The position numbers were made by a program, and so were the translations under genes. Under the pieces are notes generated by a model that saw nothing but the letters and a program-made list of their open reading frames with translations, searched no databases and was not told the origin of the DNA. A DNA stretch of 64,000 nt from Micromonospora craniellae (GTDB taxonomy: Bacteria > Actinomycetota > Actinomycetes > Mycobacteriales > Micromonosporaceae): the NCBI RefSeq assembly GCF_014764405.1, contig NZ_CP061725.1, positions 6,076,001 through 6,140,000 of the forward strand, given 5' to 3'. Shown piece after piece: positions 41,954 to 50,069 of the stretch (its first letter is position 1; every line of letters begins with the position of its first letter).

Positions 41954-43150
41954 TCAACCGAGCCGGACCGGCACCGAGGCGTACGCCCGGAACGGGGTGT
42001 CGCGTTCGCGAACGGTGGGGCCGTCGGGTTCGAGCACGGCGAGGCGGGCCAGGCGGTCGAACACCACGGCACCCTCCATCCGGGCCAGGAAGGCGCCGAG
42101 GCACAGGTGGGCGCCCCCACCGAAGGCGACGTGCGGGTTGTCGGTCCGGCCCACGTCGAGGCGGTCCGGCCGGGTGAAACGGCGCTCGTCGTGGTTCGCT
42201 GAGCCGATCATCAGCACCAGGACCCGCCCCTTGCGTACGGTGCGTCCGCCGATCTCGATCGGCTCGTGCACGTAGCGGGCCGTGCCCTGGATCGGGGCGT
42301 CCCACCGCAGGAACTCGTCCACGGCGGTACCGGCCAGCGACGGGTCGGCCCGCAGCCGGTCGAGCTGGTCGGGGTGCGCCAGTAGGGCGGCGGTGCCGGT
42401 GGTGATCATGTGCACGGTGGTCTCGAAGCCCGCGAAGAACGAGAAGACGGTGTTGTCCACGATCTCGTCGTGGCTCAGGCTGTCGCCGGACTCCTCGACG
42501 TCGAGCAGCCGGGAGAGCAGGTCGTCGCCCCGGCGGGACCGGCGCTGGTCGAGCAGGTCGCCGATGTGCTCGCGCAGCCAGCGTACGGCCACGTCGGCGT
42601 CGGCGCGGGCGTGCTCGGGGACCACGGCGGTGAAGGCGCGACCGAGGTTCATCGCGTGCCGGCGGACGTCCTCGGTGGACTCCGGTGGGATACCCATCAG
42701 TCGGCAGACCACCCGGACCGGCAGCGGGTAGGCCAGCTCGGGGACCAGATCCATCCGGCCCGCCGCCACGGCCGGTGTGAGCATCTCGTCGACCAGTTCC
42801 TCGACGTAGGACCGCAGTTGGCGGACGACCGCAGGGCTGAACGCGCGGCTCATCAGCCGGCGTAGCCGGACGTGGTCCGGTGGGTCGCGGTAGAGCATGA
42901 TGCGCTGGAAGAAGGCACTGGCGGGGCCGTCGCCCACGGACACCTCGTGGTAGCCGGCGGGGAACTCGCTGCCCAGCCGGGGGTCGTGCTGCAGGGCCAC
43001 CACGTCGGCGAAGCGGGTGACGCCCCAACTGCCCGGCCCGATCCGGCACAGCGGGCCGGCGGCGCGCAGCCGGGCGTACTCGGGGTAGGGATCCTCGACG
43101 ACGTTCGGGTCGAGGGCGTCGAACCGGGGTGCGAGGGTCGGTGCGCTCAT
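41954..43150 (-). CDS. Cytochrome P450 (1)
   Basis: 398 residues, class I bacterial P450. The I helix is FSFFAGFETTVHMITTGTAA (AGFETT, Glu-Thr pair), the K helix ExxR is in DEFLRWDAP, and the heme loop is VAFGGGAHLCLGAFLARMEG with the ligand Cys. It needs a ferredoxin and reductase from elsewhere. Converges on the methyltransferase with a 22-nt gap. ATG 43150 is chosen since it starts the family N-terminus (LDPNVVEDPYPEYARLRAAG follows). Related in design to the second P450 at 46112. Confidence 0.93.
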   Translation of the reverse strand: MSAPTLAPRFDALDPNVVEDPYPEYARLRAAGPLCRIGPGSWGVTRFADVVALQHDPRLGSEFPAGYHEVSVGDGPASAFFQRIMLYRDPPDHVRLRRLMSRAFSPAVVRQLRSYVEELVDEMLTPAVAAGRMDLVPELAYPLPVRVVCRLMGIPPESTEDVRRHAMNLGRAFTAVVPEHARADADVAVRWLREHIGDLLDQRRSRRGDDLLSRLLDVEESGDSLSHDEIVDNTVFSFFAGFETTVHMITTGTAALLAHPDQLDRLRADPSLAGTAVDEFLRWDAPIQGTARYVHEPIEIGGRTVRKGRVLVLMIGSANHDERRFTRPDRLDVGRTDNPHVAFGGGAHLCLGAFLARMEGAVVFDRLARLAVLEPDGPTVRERDTPFRAYASVPVRLG

Positions 43151-43609
43151 CCGCCTAGTGTCTGTCGGTTTACCGCCGCCCGGCAAGAGCGATGACGACA
43201 CACCACACACTCCGTCGGCCCGTCGGGACGTCCGATCCGTGCGGGTCAGGGGCTCCGTCGACTTTTGTCGGATGTTCGGCCGACGGCCGGTGGCCGATCA
43301 CGTCCGGTGACCGGTACGCCCGAACGGGCATCGGGGGTTCTGCCCGACGCCGCGCCGCGGCCGCGGTTCGGGTGTCCCGGCGTCCAGGTCGAAGACGCTG
43401 CTCACCGTCGAGGCGTCGGCCCGGCGACCGGGGCCGGAGCGCGGCGACCGGAGATCTTCCCGTGTAAGCACGGAAAGTGACATACATTGTGCTCTATCGA
43501 AATCATCAGCCGGAGATAGTGCGCGGACGTCCCAGTATTGAAGCCGATTGGTTATTCCCATGTCGCGCGAGTGCGCTCTATGGTGTGAGATCAGCAGGAG
43601 GGGGGAATT
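43151..43609. other. Gene-free spacer with AT-rich promoter segment
   Basis: About 460 bases. The left half is GC-rich and holds only low-complexity Arg-rich readings that I reject. From about 43480 to 43590 the sequence is markedly AT-richer than its surroundings and probably contains the promoter of the STAS gene. TTCCCGTG-TAAG-CACGGAA (near 43457-43476) is an imperfect dyad and possible operator. Confidence 0.5.
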
Positions 43610-44050
43610 GTGTTGCCTATGGTCAAGGCCCGGAGGGTGAGTCGAACCGCCGTAGCGATTTCCGTCAGTGGCAGCGTGGACCGGAGCACGGCGGGGTACG
43701 TGACCCGCGTCGCGGCGTACATGTTGGACCACGGTGACCTGCTGCCCGACCAGGTGGAACTGGACCTGACCGACGTCACCGGCGTCGACGAGGTGGGCTT
43801 CACCTCGCTCGTCGACGTCGCGGCCGGGGCGAGCGCGGCGGGGGCTGCGGTGGTCGTGCGCTGCGGGGCGGAGCGGGCCATGCTGGAGGGGCGGCGTGGC
43901 GGACGCGGCGTGGCGTCCGAGCAGATCGGGCGCATGCTGCGGCTGCACCTCAAGTTCCTGGTGCGTCGGCGCAGGTCGCGCCCGGCGGTGGCCGAGGCGC
44001 GGGTGGTGCGGTGGTGCCCCGGTCCGCTCGCCGGACGTCATCGGGGTTGA
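43610..44050 (+). CDS. STAS-domain (anti-sigma-antagonist-like) protein, non-phosphorylatable
   Basis: 146 residues. The STAS core is VAISVSGSVDRSTAGYVTRV and VELDLTDVTGVDEVGFTSLV. Antagonists of the SpoIIAA/RsbV type have D-S-S-G at the switch; here it is D-E-V-G, so the phosphorylated Ser is replaced and a Glu is beside it. The C-terminal 50 residues are Arg-rich and not part of the domain. GTG 43610 is supported by AGGAGGGGGG. It may be a constitutive antagonist or a structural member. No anti-sigma gene is adjacent; the closest ATPase type is at 11999. Confidence 0.8.
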   Translation: MLPMVKARRVSRTAVAISVSGSVDRSTAGYVTRVAAYMLDHGDLLPDQVELDLTDVTGVDEVGFTSLVDVAAGASAAGAAVVVRCGAERAMLEGRRGGRGVASEQIGRMLRLHLKFLVRRRRSRPAVAEARVVRWCPGPLAGRHRG

Positions 44051-44067
44051 CGGTATCTGTTACGGTG

Positions 44068-44083
44068 CGGACCGATCGGTCCG
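44068..44083. promoter_or_regulatory. 16-bp perfect palindrome CGGACCGATCGGTCCG
   Basis: Lies in the AT-rich spacer 44051-44283 between the STAS gene (stop 44050) and the convergent YjbR gene. Its form suits a TetR-type operator, but no TetR gene or start is near; a role as terminator is possible since it follows the STAS stop by 18 bases. Confidence 0.5.
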
Positions 44084-44283
44084 ATAGAATTATGTGTGCC
44101 GTTTCAGCCCGATTCAGAAAGACTTAACCGGATCATCCGCGCACCGAGATCTGCAATTTGCATTCTCGGCCGATAGCATCGCGGCGGGTGGGAATGGCTT
44201 GCTTCGTGCCACGTGGATAATTGCAGGCTCAATCAATTGTGTTGTCAAGTGCCGCTCGTCCCGTCCGACCGGACGGGCCCGAC

Positions 44284-44652
44284 CTACCCGACACCACCAC
44301 CACCGTCCGGACGCGCCGCGTCGAACGCCGCCACCAGCCGTCGCGGTGCCCGGCGCCGCCAGGCCTCGGTGAGCAGTTCGGACAGCTGCCCGGGATCGAC
44401 CCGGTCCAGCCGGGCGCTGGTCCAGCCCTGCCGTCCCCAGTGGTTGTCCGGCGCGCTGAAGGTCGCCGGGTCCTCGGCGAGCAGCGCCGCCTGTTCCTGC
44501 GGGTCGAGCCGCAGCATGACGGTGCCCGCGCCGGCCGGGAAGGCGGCGAAGATCTTGTTGCGGACCCGCAGGTCGGCGTTGTCGAAGTGGGCGCTGGCCT
44601 GCGCCTCGGGCAGACCCAGCGCCATCCGCCGGACCTCGTCCTCAGTGATCAT
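44284..44652 (-). CDS. MmcQ/YjbR-family protein
   Basis: 122 residues: ITEDEVRRMALGLPEAQASA, HFDNADLRVRNKIFAAFPAG, VMLRLDPQEQAALLAEDPAT and HWGRQGWTSARLDRVDPGQL are the usual conserved blocks of this small DNA-binding-like family. Function is not known. It follows condensation-domain protein 2 by 45 nt and may share its transcript, though it is probably not a biosynthetic enzyme. Confidence 0.9.
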   Translation of the reverse strand: MITEDEVRRMALGLPEAQASAHFDNADLRVRNKIFAAFPAGAGTVMLRLDPQEQAALLAEDPATFSAPDNHWGRQGWTSARLDRVDPGQLSELLTEAWRRRAPRRLVAAFDAARPDGGGGVG

Positions 44653-44697
44653 CTCAGCCCTTTCCGGGTCGTGCCGGCCCGGACAGGGCCGGCGTGC

Positions 44698-46014
44698 TCA
44701 GGTCACCGGTGCGCCGCGCAGCCGGGCGAGCGGGACGTCGGCGTCGGCGACCGCGCGTCGCACCAGGGTCACATAGTCGCGGACGAAGGTGTCCGCCCAC
44801 AGCGGGTCGAACTCCGCCCGCGAACACAACAGCAGGGCGGAGAGCTGGTCGCCCTGCGGCACCACCACGAACTCCAGCGCGAAGCGCCGCCGTTCGAGCT
44901 GTACCTCCATGTCGTCGAGCTCCTCGCCGGCCATGTCCGCCCGGGTCATCAGGCTGCCGAGCAACTGGAACAGCACGTCGTCGGTGCGCCCGGTGCCGCC
45001 CGCCACGGTGTCCGGCGGGAGCAGCTGGTGCGGCAGGTCCTGGTGCCGCATCGCGTCCATCACCGTGGTCCGGGCCTGGGCGATCAGCTCGCTCAGCGTG
45101 GTCTCCGGTGTGAAGCGCTCCCGAAGCAACACCATGCTGGCGAAGAAGCCCACGGTGTCGCGGACCTGCGGCTGCCCCCGGTTGGCGAACAGCGAGGCCA
45201 CCGTCAGGTCGTCGGCGCCGGTCTCGGCGTACAGCAGGGCGTAGAACACGGCCAGGGTGACCGGGAACAGCGTGGTGCGGTGCCGGCGGGCGAGCTGCCG
45301 CAGCGCGGCGGTGGTCTCGGCGTCCACGTAGTGCTCCACCGAGATCCACGGAGGTTCGCCGTCGGGCACCGGACGCCGTCGGCGGGCGGGCACCTCCACC
45401 AGGCGTGCACCGGTCAGCTTGCCGGTCCAATAGTCGGTGAGCCGCTCCAGGTTCGGGCCGGAGAGCTGGTCGGCCTGCCAGCGAGCCCACTGCGCGTACT
45501 GCCACTGCGGGGCCGGCAGGTCGGCGGTCTCGCCCGTCTCGGCCGCGTACAGGGCGCGCAGGTCGCGGGCCAGCAACGCGTTGGAGTAGTCGTCAGAGCA
45601 GTAGTGGTGCAGGGTGAGCACCACCAGGTGGTGCTCCGGGTCGAGTCGGACCACCCGTGGTCGCAACGGCCACACCGAGGCGTCGACCCCGCCTGCCACC
45701 TCGGTGGCCACGATCTCCCGGGCGGCGGCGGCCGGGTCGGCCTCGGCCGACACGTCGGTCACCGGCACCGGCACCGGGCGTGGCTCGTGGATCTGCTGGC
45801 GCAGCCGGCGACCCCGTGGATAGGTGGTCCGCAGTGGCTCGTGCCGGGCCGTCAGGGCGGCCACCGCCCGGGTCATCGCCTCGTGGTCGTACGGACCACG
45901 CAGGCGCCACAGCACCTGTTCGTTGAGGGCGCTGTCCCGTCCCCGGTAGTGGTCCATCAGGGCCAGGAGGCGTTGACCGACGGAAGCGGGTTCCTCACGC
46001 ACGAGCTCAGCCAC
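44698..46014 (-). CDS. Free-standing condensation-domain protein 2
   Basis: 438 residues, paralogue of the protein at 38578. The active-site motif is LTLHHYCSDDYSNALLARDL (HHxxxDD). Shared blocks: QVLWRLRGPYDHEAMTRAVA, LTVASLFANRGQPQVRDTVG, FFASMVLLRERFTPETTLSE, RHQDLPHQLLPPDTVAGGTG. No carrier or adenylation domain attached. Divergent from P450 2 across a 97-base spacer. Two such proteins in one cluster suggest two separate acyl-transfer or condensation steps, or one active and one binding partner. Confidence 0.87.
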   Translation of the reverse strand: MAELVREEPASVGQRLLALMDHYRGRDSALNEQVLWRLRGPYDHEAMTRAVAALTARHEPLRTTYPRGRRLRQQIHEPRPVPVPVTDVSAEADPAAAAREIVATEVAGGVDASVWPLRPRVVRLDPEHHLVVLTLHHYCSDDYSNALLARDLRALYAAETGETADLPAPQWQYAQWARWQADQLSGPNLERLTDYWTGKLTGARLVEVPARRRRPVPDGEPPWISVEHYVDAETTAALRQLARRHRTTLFPVTLAVFYALLYAETGADDLTVASLFANRGQPQVRDTVGFFASMVLLRERFTPETTLSELIAQARTTVMDAMRHQDLPHQLLPPDTVAGGTGRTDDVLFQLLGSLMTRADMAGEELDDMEVQLERRRFALEFVVVPQGDQLSALLLCSRAEFDPLWADTFVRDYVTLVRRAVADADVPLARLRGAPVT

Positions 46015-46111
46015 GAGCCGAGCCTAGAGCAGCCGGTGGATCGTGTCGACTGTGTCGATAGATGTATGTAGGGTCTTGCCGCTCGGCGGGCACTCCCGGA
46101 TAGTGCTCTGT

Positions 46112-47320
46112 ATGCGAGCCGAGACCGCGCGTCCTCACCTGTCCGCGGCGTTCCTGGCGACCCAGGACGACCCGTACCCGGCGTACGCGCAACTGCGGGA
46201 CCGTGGCCCGCTGTCCCGGGCCGAACTGGGTCAGTGGCTGGTCACCGGGCACTCCCTGGTGTCCACGCTGCTGCGTGAGGGCCGGCTGGAGAGCCGGATG
46301 CCGCCGGAGTACATGCGGATCACCCTCGGCGACGGCCCGGGCGCGGAGTTCCTGAACCGGATCGTGCTGACCCGTACCCCGCCGGACCACACCCGACTGC
46401 GACGCTTCATCGGCCGGGCGCTCGGCACCCCGGTGGCCCGCCGGCTGACCGGACACATCGGTGCGGCGGCCGACGCGCTGCTCGACCCCGCCCTGCAACG
46501 CGGCACCCTCGACGTGGTGACCGACCTCGCGGTGCCGTTGCCGGTCGGGGTGGTGTGCGACCTGATCGGGATCCCGGCCGAGGACCGGCCGGAGGTGCTG
46601 ATCCGGGTGATCTCGCTGGCCAAGGTCTTCGACGCGGCGAACCTCACGCCGGCCGACCTGCACGACATCAACGCCGCGCTGCCCTGGCTGCACGACTACC
46701 TGGGCGGTTTGCTCTCCGCCCGGCAGGACGAGCCCGGCGGGCCGACGCTGGCCGGCATGTACTGGGAGGAGTCCGCCACCGACCGGCTGGCCGTGGCCGA
46801 CTTCGTGGACAACATGCTCTTCCTGTTCCACGCCGGTTTCGAGACCACCATGGGTCTGGTCTCCAACGGCGTCGCGGCGCTGCTCGCGCACCCGGACCAA
46901 CTGCGCCGGCTGCGCGCCGACCCGACCCTGGTGCCGTCGGCGGTGGAGGAGTTCCTGCGGTACGACGCGCCGATCCAGAACGTCATCCGGGTGGCCCGCG
47001 AACCGGTCGAGGTGAACGGTGTGAAGATCCGGGCGGGCCGGACCGTCCTGCTGCTGCTCGGGGCCGCCAACCGGGACGCCACCGTGTTCGCCGACGCCGA
47101 GCGTCTGGACGTCGGTCGGGACCCCAACCCGCATCTCGGCTTCGGGGGCGGGTTGCACCACTGTCTCGGCACCGCGATGGCCCGACTGATGTCGGTGATC
47201 GTCTTCGAGCGGTTGGTGCGGACGGTGGAGTTCCTGGGTCCGGCGGCGCCACCGGTCCGACGCCGGCACGCCAGCCTGCGCTCGTACGACCAGTTGCCGC
47301 TGTTGGTCCGACCGCGCTGA
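46112..47320 (+). CDS. Cytochrome P450 (2)
   Basis: 402 residues. The I helix is MLFLFHAGFETTMGLVSNGV, the ExxR is in EEFLRYDAP, and the heme loop is LGFGGGLHHCLGTAMARLMS. It shares with P450 1 the AGFETT motif and much of the N-terminal YRDPPDH/LTRTPPDH region, so the two are probably paralogues in one pathway. ATG 46112 begins close to the conserved DDPYPAYAQLRDRGPLSRAE. Divergent from condensation protein 2. Confidence 0.93.
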   Translation: MRAETARPHLSAAFLATQDDPYPAYAQLRDRGPLSRAELGQWLVTGHSLVSTLLREGRLESRMPPEYMRITLGDGPGAEFLNRIVLTRTPPDHTRLRRFIGRALGTPVARRLTGHIGAAADALLDPALQRGTLDVVTDLAVPLPVGVVCDLIGIPAEDRPEVLIRVISLAKVFDAANLTPADLHDINAALPWLHDYLGGLLSARQDEPGGPTLAGMYWEESATDRLAVADFVDNMLFLFHAGFETTMGLVSNGVAALLAHPDQLRRLRADPTLVPSAVEEFLRYDAPIQNVIRVAREPVEVNGVKIRAGRTVLLLLGAANRDATVFADAERLDVGRDPNPHLGFGGGLHHCLGTAMARLMSVIVFERLVRTVEFLGPAAPPVRRRHASLRSYDQLPLLVRPR

Positions 47321-47399
47321 CCCCGGGTGTGTCGGCTGTGTCGGTCGGACGTGGCTGGGTAGGGTGGATGTCGTCTGTCGACATCAGGAGGATCCACGC

Positions 47400-47659
47400 A
47401 TGTCCGATGTGGTCGCACCGGTGATCCCTCTCCTGCGCTACCGGGATCCGGGTGCCGCGATCGACTGGCTCTGCTCCGCCTTCGGGTTTACGTCTACGTC
47501 GGCGACACCGTCGACGCCCACCACGACCGGGCGGTGGCGGCGGGCGCCGAGGTGGTCATGCCGCTCACCGACACCGACTACGGCTCGCGGGAGTACCTGG
47601 TCCGCGACCTCGAAGGTCACCTGTCGAGCTTCGGCAGCTACGCGCCGAAGCTCGACTGA
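47400..47659 (+). pseudogene. VOC-family gene with internal deletion and frameshift
   Basis: Starts well (AGGAGG, ATG 47400; VAPVIPLLRYRDPGAAIDWL then CSAFGF) but at 47486 jumps to another frame, which gives VYVGDTVDAHHDRAVAAGAE and EYLVRDLEGHLSSFGSYAPK, the second half of the same fold. About 50-60 residues of the middle are missing. An intact relative follows at 47767, so this looks like a decayed tandem copy. Confidence 0.8.
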
Positions 47660-47766
47660 CCACCGACCGCGCAACGTCGGCTTCTTGTCGTCCGCCGGAC
47701 GCAAAGAGCACATAGAGTGATTGTTCGTCCTGACAGACTCGCCCTATCGACTCCGAGGAGTGACTC

Positions 47767-48189
47767 ATGGCCGATTCCTCCGTGCCGCCCACCGTCGCCC
47801 CCTACATCGCCTACGAGAACCCGGCAAAAGCCATCGAATGGCTGGTGAACACCTTCGGTTTCACCACGCTCGGTCTCTTCGACGACGGGCAGGGCAACGT
47901 CTACCACGCCGAGCTCAAGATCGGTGACCACGGTCTGATCATGATCAACCCGGCCAACGCCGGACTGCGGCTCGGCGAGCCGCGGGCGCTCGGCGCCGCC
48001 ACCGCCGGCACGTTCGTCCGGGTCGAGACCGACACCGAGGTGGACGCCCTGCACGCCCGCGCGGTCGCCGGCGGCGCCGAGATCCTGCTCCCGCCGGAGA
48101 GCAAGCCGCACGACTCGTACGAGTTCACCTGCCAGGACCCGCAGGGCCACGTGTGGACCATCGCGACCTACCGGACCGCGCTCGGCTGA
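47767..48189 (+). CDS. VOC-superfamily (glyoxalase/bleomycin-resistance-like) protein
   Basis: 140 residues. Domain halves are VAPYIAYENPAKAIEWLVNT / GFTTLGLFDDGQGNVYHAEL and TFVRVETDTEVDALHARAVA / FTCQDPQGHVWTIATY. The HAEL and QDPQGH segments resemble metal-ligand positions of the family but a specific activity cannot be assigned; drug sequestration (self-resistance) is one option in a biosynthetic cluster. GAGGAG lies 6 nt before ATG 47767. Confidence 0.87.
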   Translation: MADSSVPPTVAPYIAYENPAKAIEWLVNTFGFTTLGLFDDGQGNVYHAELKIGDHGLIMINPANAGLRLGEPRALGAATAGTFVRVETDTEVDALHARAVAGGAEILLPPESKPHDSYEFTCQDPQGHVWTIATYRTALG

Positions 48190-48203
48190 CCCGAGCCCGA
48201 CCG

Positions 48204-48264
48204 CGACACACCGCGGCCCCGGTACCTCCGTCGCGCGGAGGCGCCGGGGCCGCGGTTCGTGTCG
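48204..48264. terminator. Bidirectional hairpin between VOC and MFS genes
   Basis: Outer arms CGACAC/GTGTCG and inner CCGCGGCCCCGG/CCGGGGCCGCGG pair with a small internal mismatch; the loop itself has CCTCCG/CGGAGG. Convergent stops at 48189 and 48276 flank it. Confidence 0.75.
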
Positions 48265-48275
48265 GCCGAACCTGA

Positions 48276-49982
48276 TCAGCGGCGGGGCAGCAGGAAGCTA
48301 CCCAGCAGGGCCAGCGCGAAGCTGATCACGCTGAACCAGAGCGTGCCGACCATGGCCCGTTGGAAACTGATCTGGCTGGCCTCGAACGACCGCTGCTCGA
48401 TCACCTCGACGGCCCGGTCACCGCCGCCGGCAGCCACGGTCGCGCTGTCGCAACCGGCCGGCGGCAGCGTCGGGTCGGCGGCGCCGAGCTGGGTGGTCAC
48501 GCAGTCCCGGAAGCGTTGTCCGATCTGCTCGGCCTGACCTTCGGCGACACCGACGGCGACCAGGTCAGCGCGCAGACGCGGTCCCACGTCGTCGGTGGCG
48601 GTGGCCGCGTTGGTGGCGATCAGGCTGAAGAAGAGCGTGCCGCAGGCGGCGATGCCGAGCGTCACGCCGATCTGGTAGTTGGCGTTCACCACGCCGGAGG
48701 CCGATCCGGCCTGATGGCCGGGCACGTCGTGCAGGGAGTACCCCATCAGCGGCGGGAAGGTCATGCCCATCCCGGCGCCGCCGATGAACATCGGCACGAG
48801 CAACTGCCAGATGGTCACCTGCGGGGTGCTGTCGATGACCCACATGAACCAGAACATGCTGGCGATCAGCAGCAGCAACCCGATCTGCAGGCCCACCCGG
48901 CCGAGCTTGGGCGTGATCCAGCGGGCGGAGAGCCAGCCGAGCAGCGGCACGGCGATGTCCCAGGGCAGCCCGGCCAGCCCGGCGCGCAGGATGCTGTAGC
49001 CCACCCCGATCTGCACGTAGATCGTGATGACCAGGAAGAACGACATCACCGCGCCCTGGAAGAGGAAGACCACCACCAGGCCGGAGCTGAACGAGCGGTG
49101 CCGGAACAGCGACAGCGGCACCAGCGGCGACTCGGTGCGGGAGCGCTGGTGCAGCACGAACAACGCGAAGACGACGAGTCCGGCGACCATCATGGCGTAC
49201 GTCCACAGCGGCCAGCCGTGCTCGCGGCCCTGCACCAGCGGGAACACGATCAGCATCACCGCGGCCGTGATCAGCGTCGCGCCGACCACGTCGAGCCGGT
49301 CCCCGCGCTTGCGCTCGGACTCGGGCAGCAGCGCCCGGGCGGCGAAGAACGCCGCGATGCCGATCGGGACGTTGACCAGGAAGATCATGCGCCAGCCGAG
49401 GCCGCCCACGTTCGCGGTGGTCAGCAGCGCGCCGACCAGCGGACCGCCGACCGTACCGAAGGCGAGCGCGGCGCTGAGCGCGGCGAACGCCCGGCCGCGT
49501 TCCTTGGGGGCGTAGAGCAACTGGATCAGCGTGTAGACCTGCGGCACCATCACCGCGCCCATCGCGCCCTGGAGGAAGCGCAGCACGATGAGCTGCTCGG
49601 GCGACTGGGCCATGCCGGCGAGCAGCGAGGTGAAGGTGAAGCCGGCGACACCGATCAGGAACATCCGGCGTACGCCGACGATGTCGCCGAGCCGACCGGA
49701 AATGATCAGCATCGAGGCGAAGGCGAGCGCGTAGCCGGCCACCAGCCACTGCATCGTGGAGGCGGTGGCGTTGATGCCGTCCCGGATCGACGGCAGCGCC
49801 ACGTTGACGATGGTGATGTCGAGCAGGTCCAGCACGAACCCGGTGAGCACCACGATCAGGGCGAGGGTGCGCTTGCGACCGGTGACCGGAGGAACGAACT
49901 CGTCGGGTGGAGTCGCGGCCGGCGCGGGTGCCGACACCGTGTCGGTGTCGGCACCCGCCGACGTGCGAGTGTCGTCAGACAT
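48276..49982 (-). CDS. DHA2-family MFS exporter (EmrB/QacA-like)
   Basis: 568 residues with about 14 transmembrane helices. Motif A is SGRLGDIVGVRRMFLIGVAG, motif D1 is LLDITIVNVALPSIRDGINA, motif C is FGTVGGPLVGALLTTANVGG. A long soluble segment (about 460-540) precedes the last helix. Proton-driven export of the cluster product is likely. ATG 49982 has GAGAGGG ahead; the reading that extends to 50060 lacks a site. Follows the PPTase gene in the same direction with an 87-base gap. Confidence 0.92.
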   Translation of the reverse strand: MSDDTRTSAGADTDTVSAPAPAATPPDEFVPPVTGRKRTLALIVVLTGFVLDLLDITIVNVALPSIRDGINATASTMQWLVAGYALAFASMLIISGRLGDIVGVRRMFLIGVAGFTFTSLLAGMAQSPEQLIVLRFLQGAMGAVMVPQVYTLIQLLYAPKERGRAFAALSAALAFGTVGGPLVGALLTTANVGGLGWRMIFLVNVPIGIAAFFAARALLPESERKRGDRLDVVGATLITAAVMLIVFPLVQGREHGWPLWTYAMMVAGLVVFALFVLHQRSRTESPLVPLSLFRHRSFSSGLVVVFLFQGAVMSFFLVITIYVQIGVGYSILRAGLAGLPWDIAVPLLGWLSARWITPKLGRVGLQIGLLLLIASMFWFMWVIDSTPQVTIWQLLVPMFIGGAGMGMTFPPLMGYSLHDVPGHQAGSASGVVNANYQIGVTLGIAACGTLFFSLIATNAATATDDVGPRLRADLVAVGVAEGQAEQIGQRFRDCVTTQLGAADPTLPPAGCDSATVAAGGGDRAVEVIEQRSFEASQISFQRAMVGTLWFSVISFALALLGSFLLPRR

Positions 49983-50069
49983 CAGATCCCTCTCCTGGGG
50001 TGCGGTGAACATGGCGGTGACGGGTGTGCCCCCTGATGTCCGGCAACGGAAGGAGATCACCCGGTCGCG

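Noticed and set aside
43192..43467. 91-codon plus-strand reading in the spacer before the STAS gene
   Set aside because: Arg/Ser-rich, no ribosome site and no recognisable motif.
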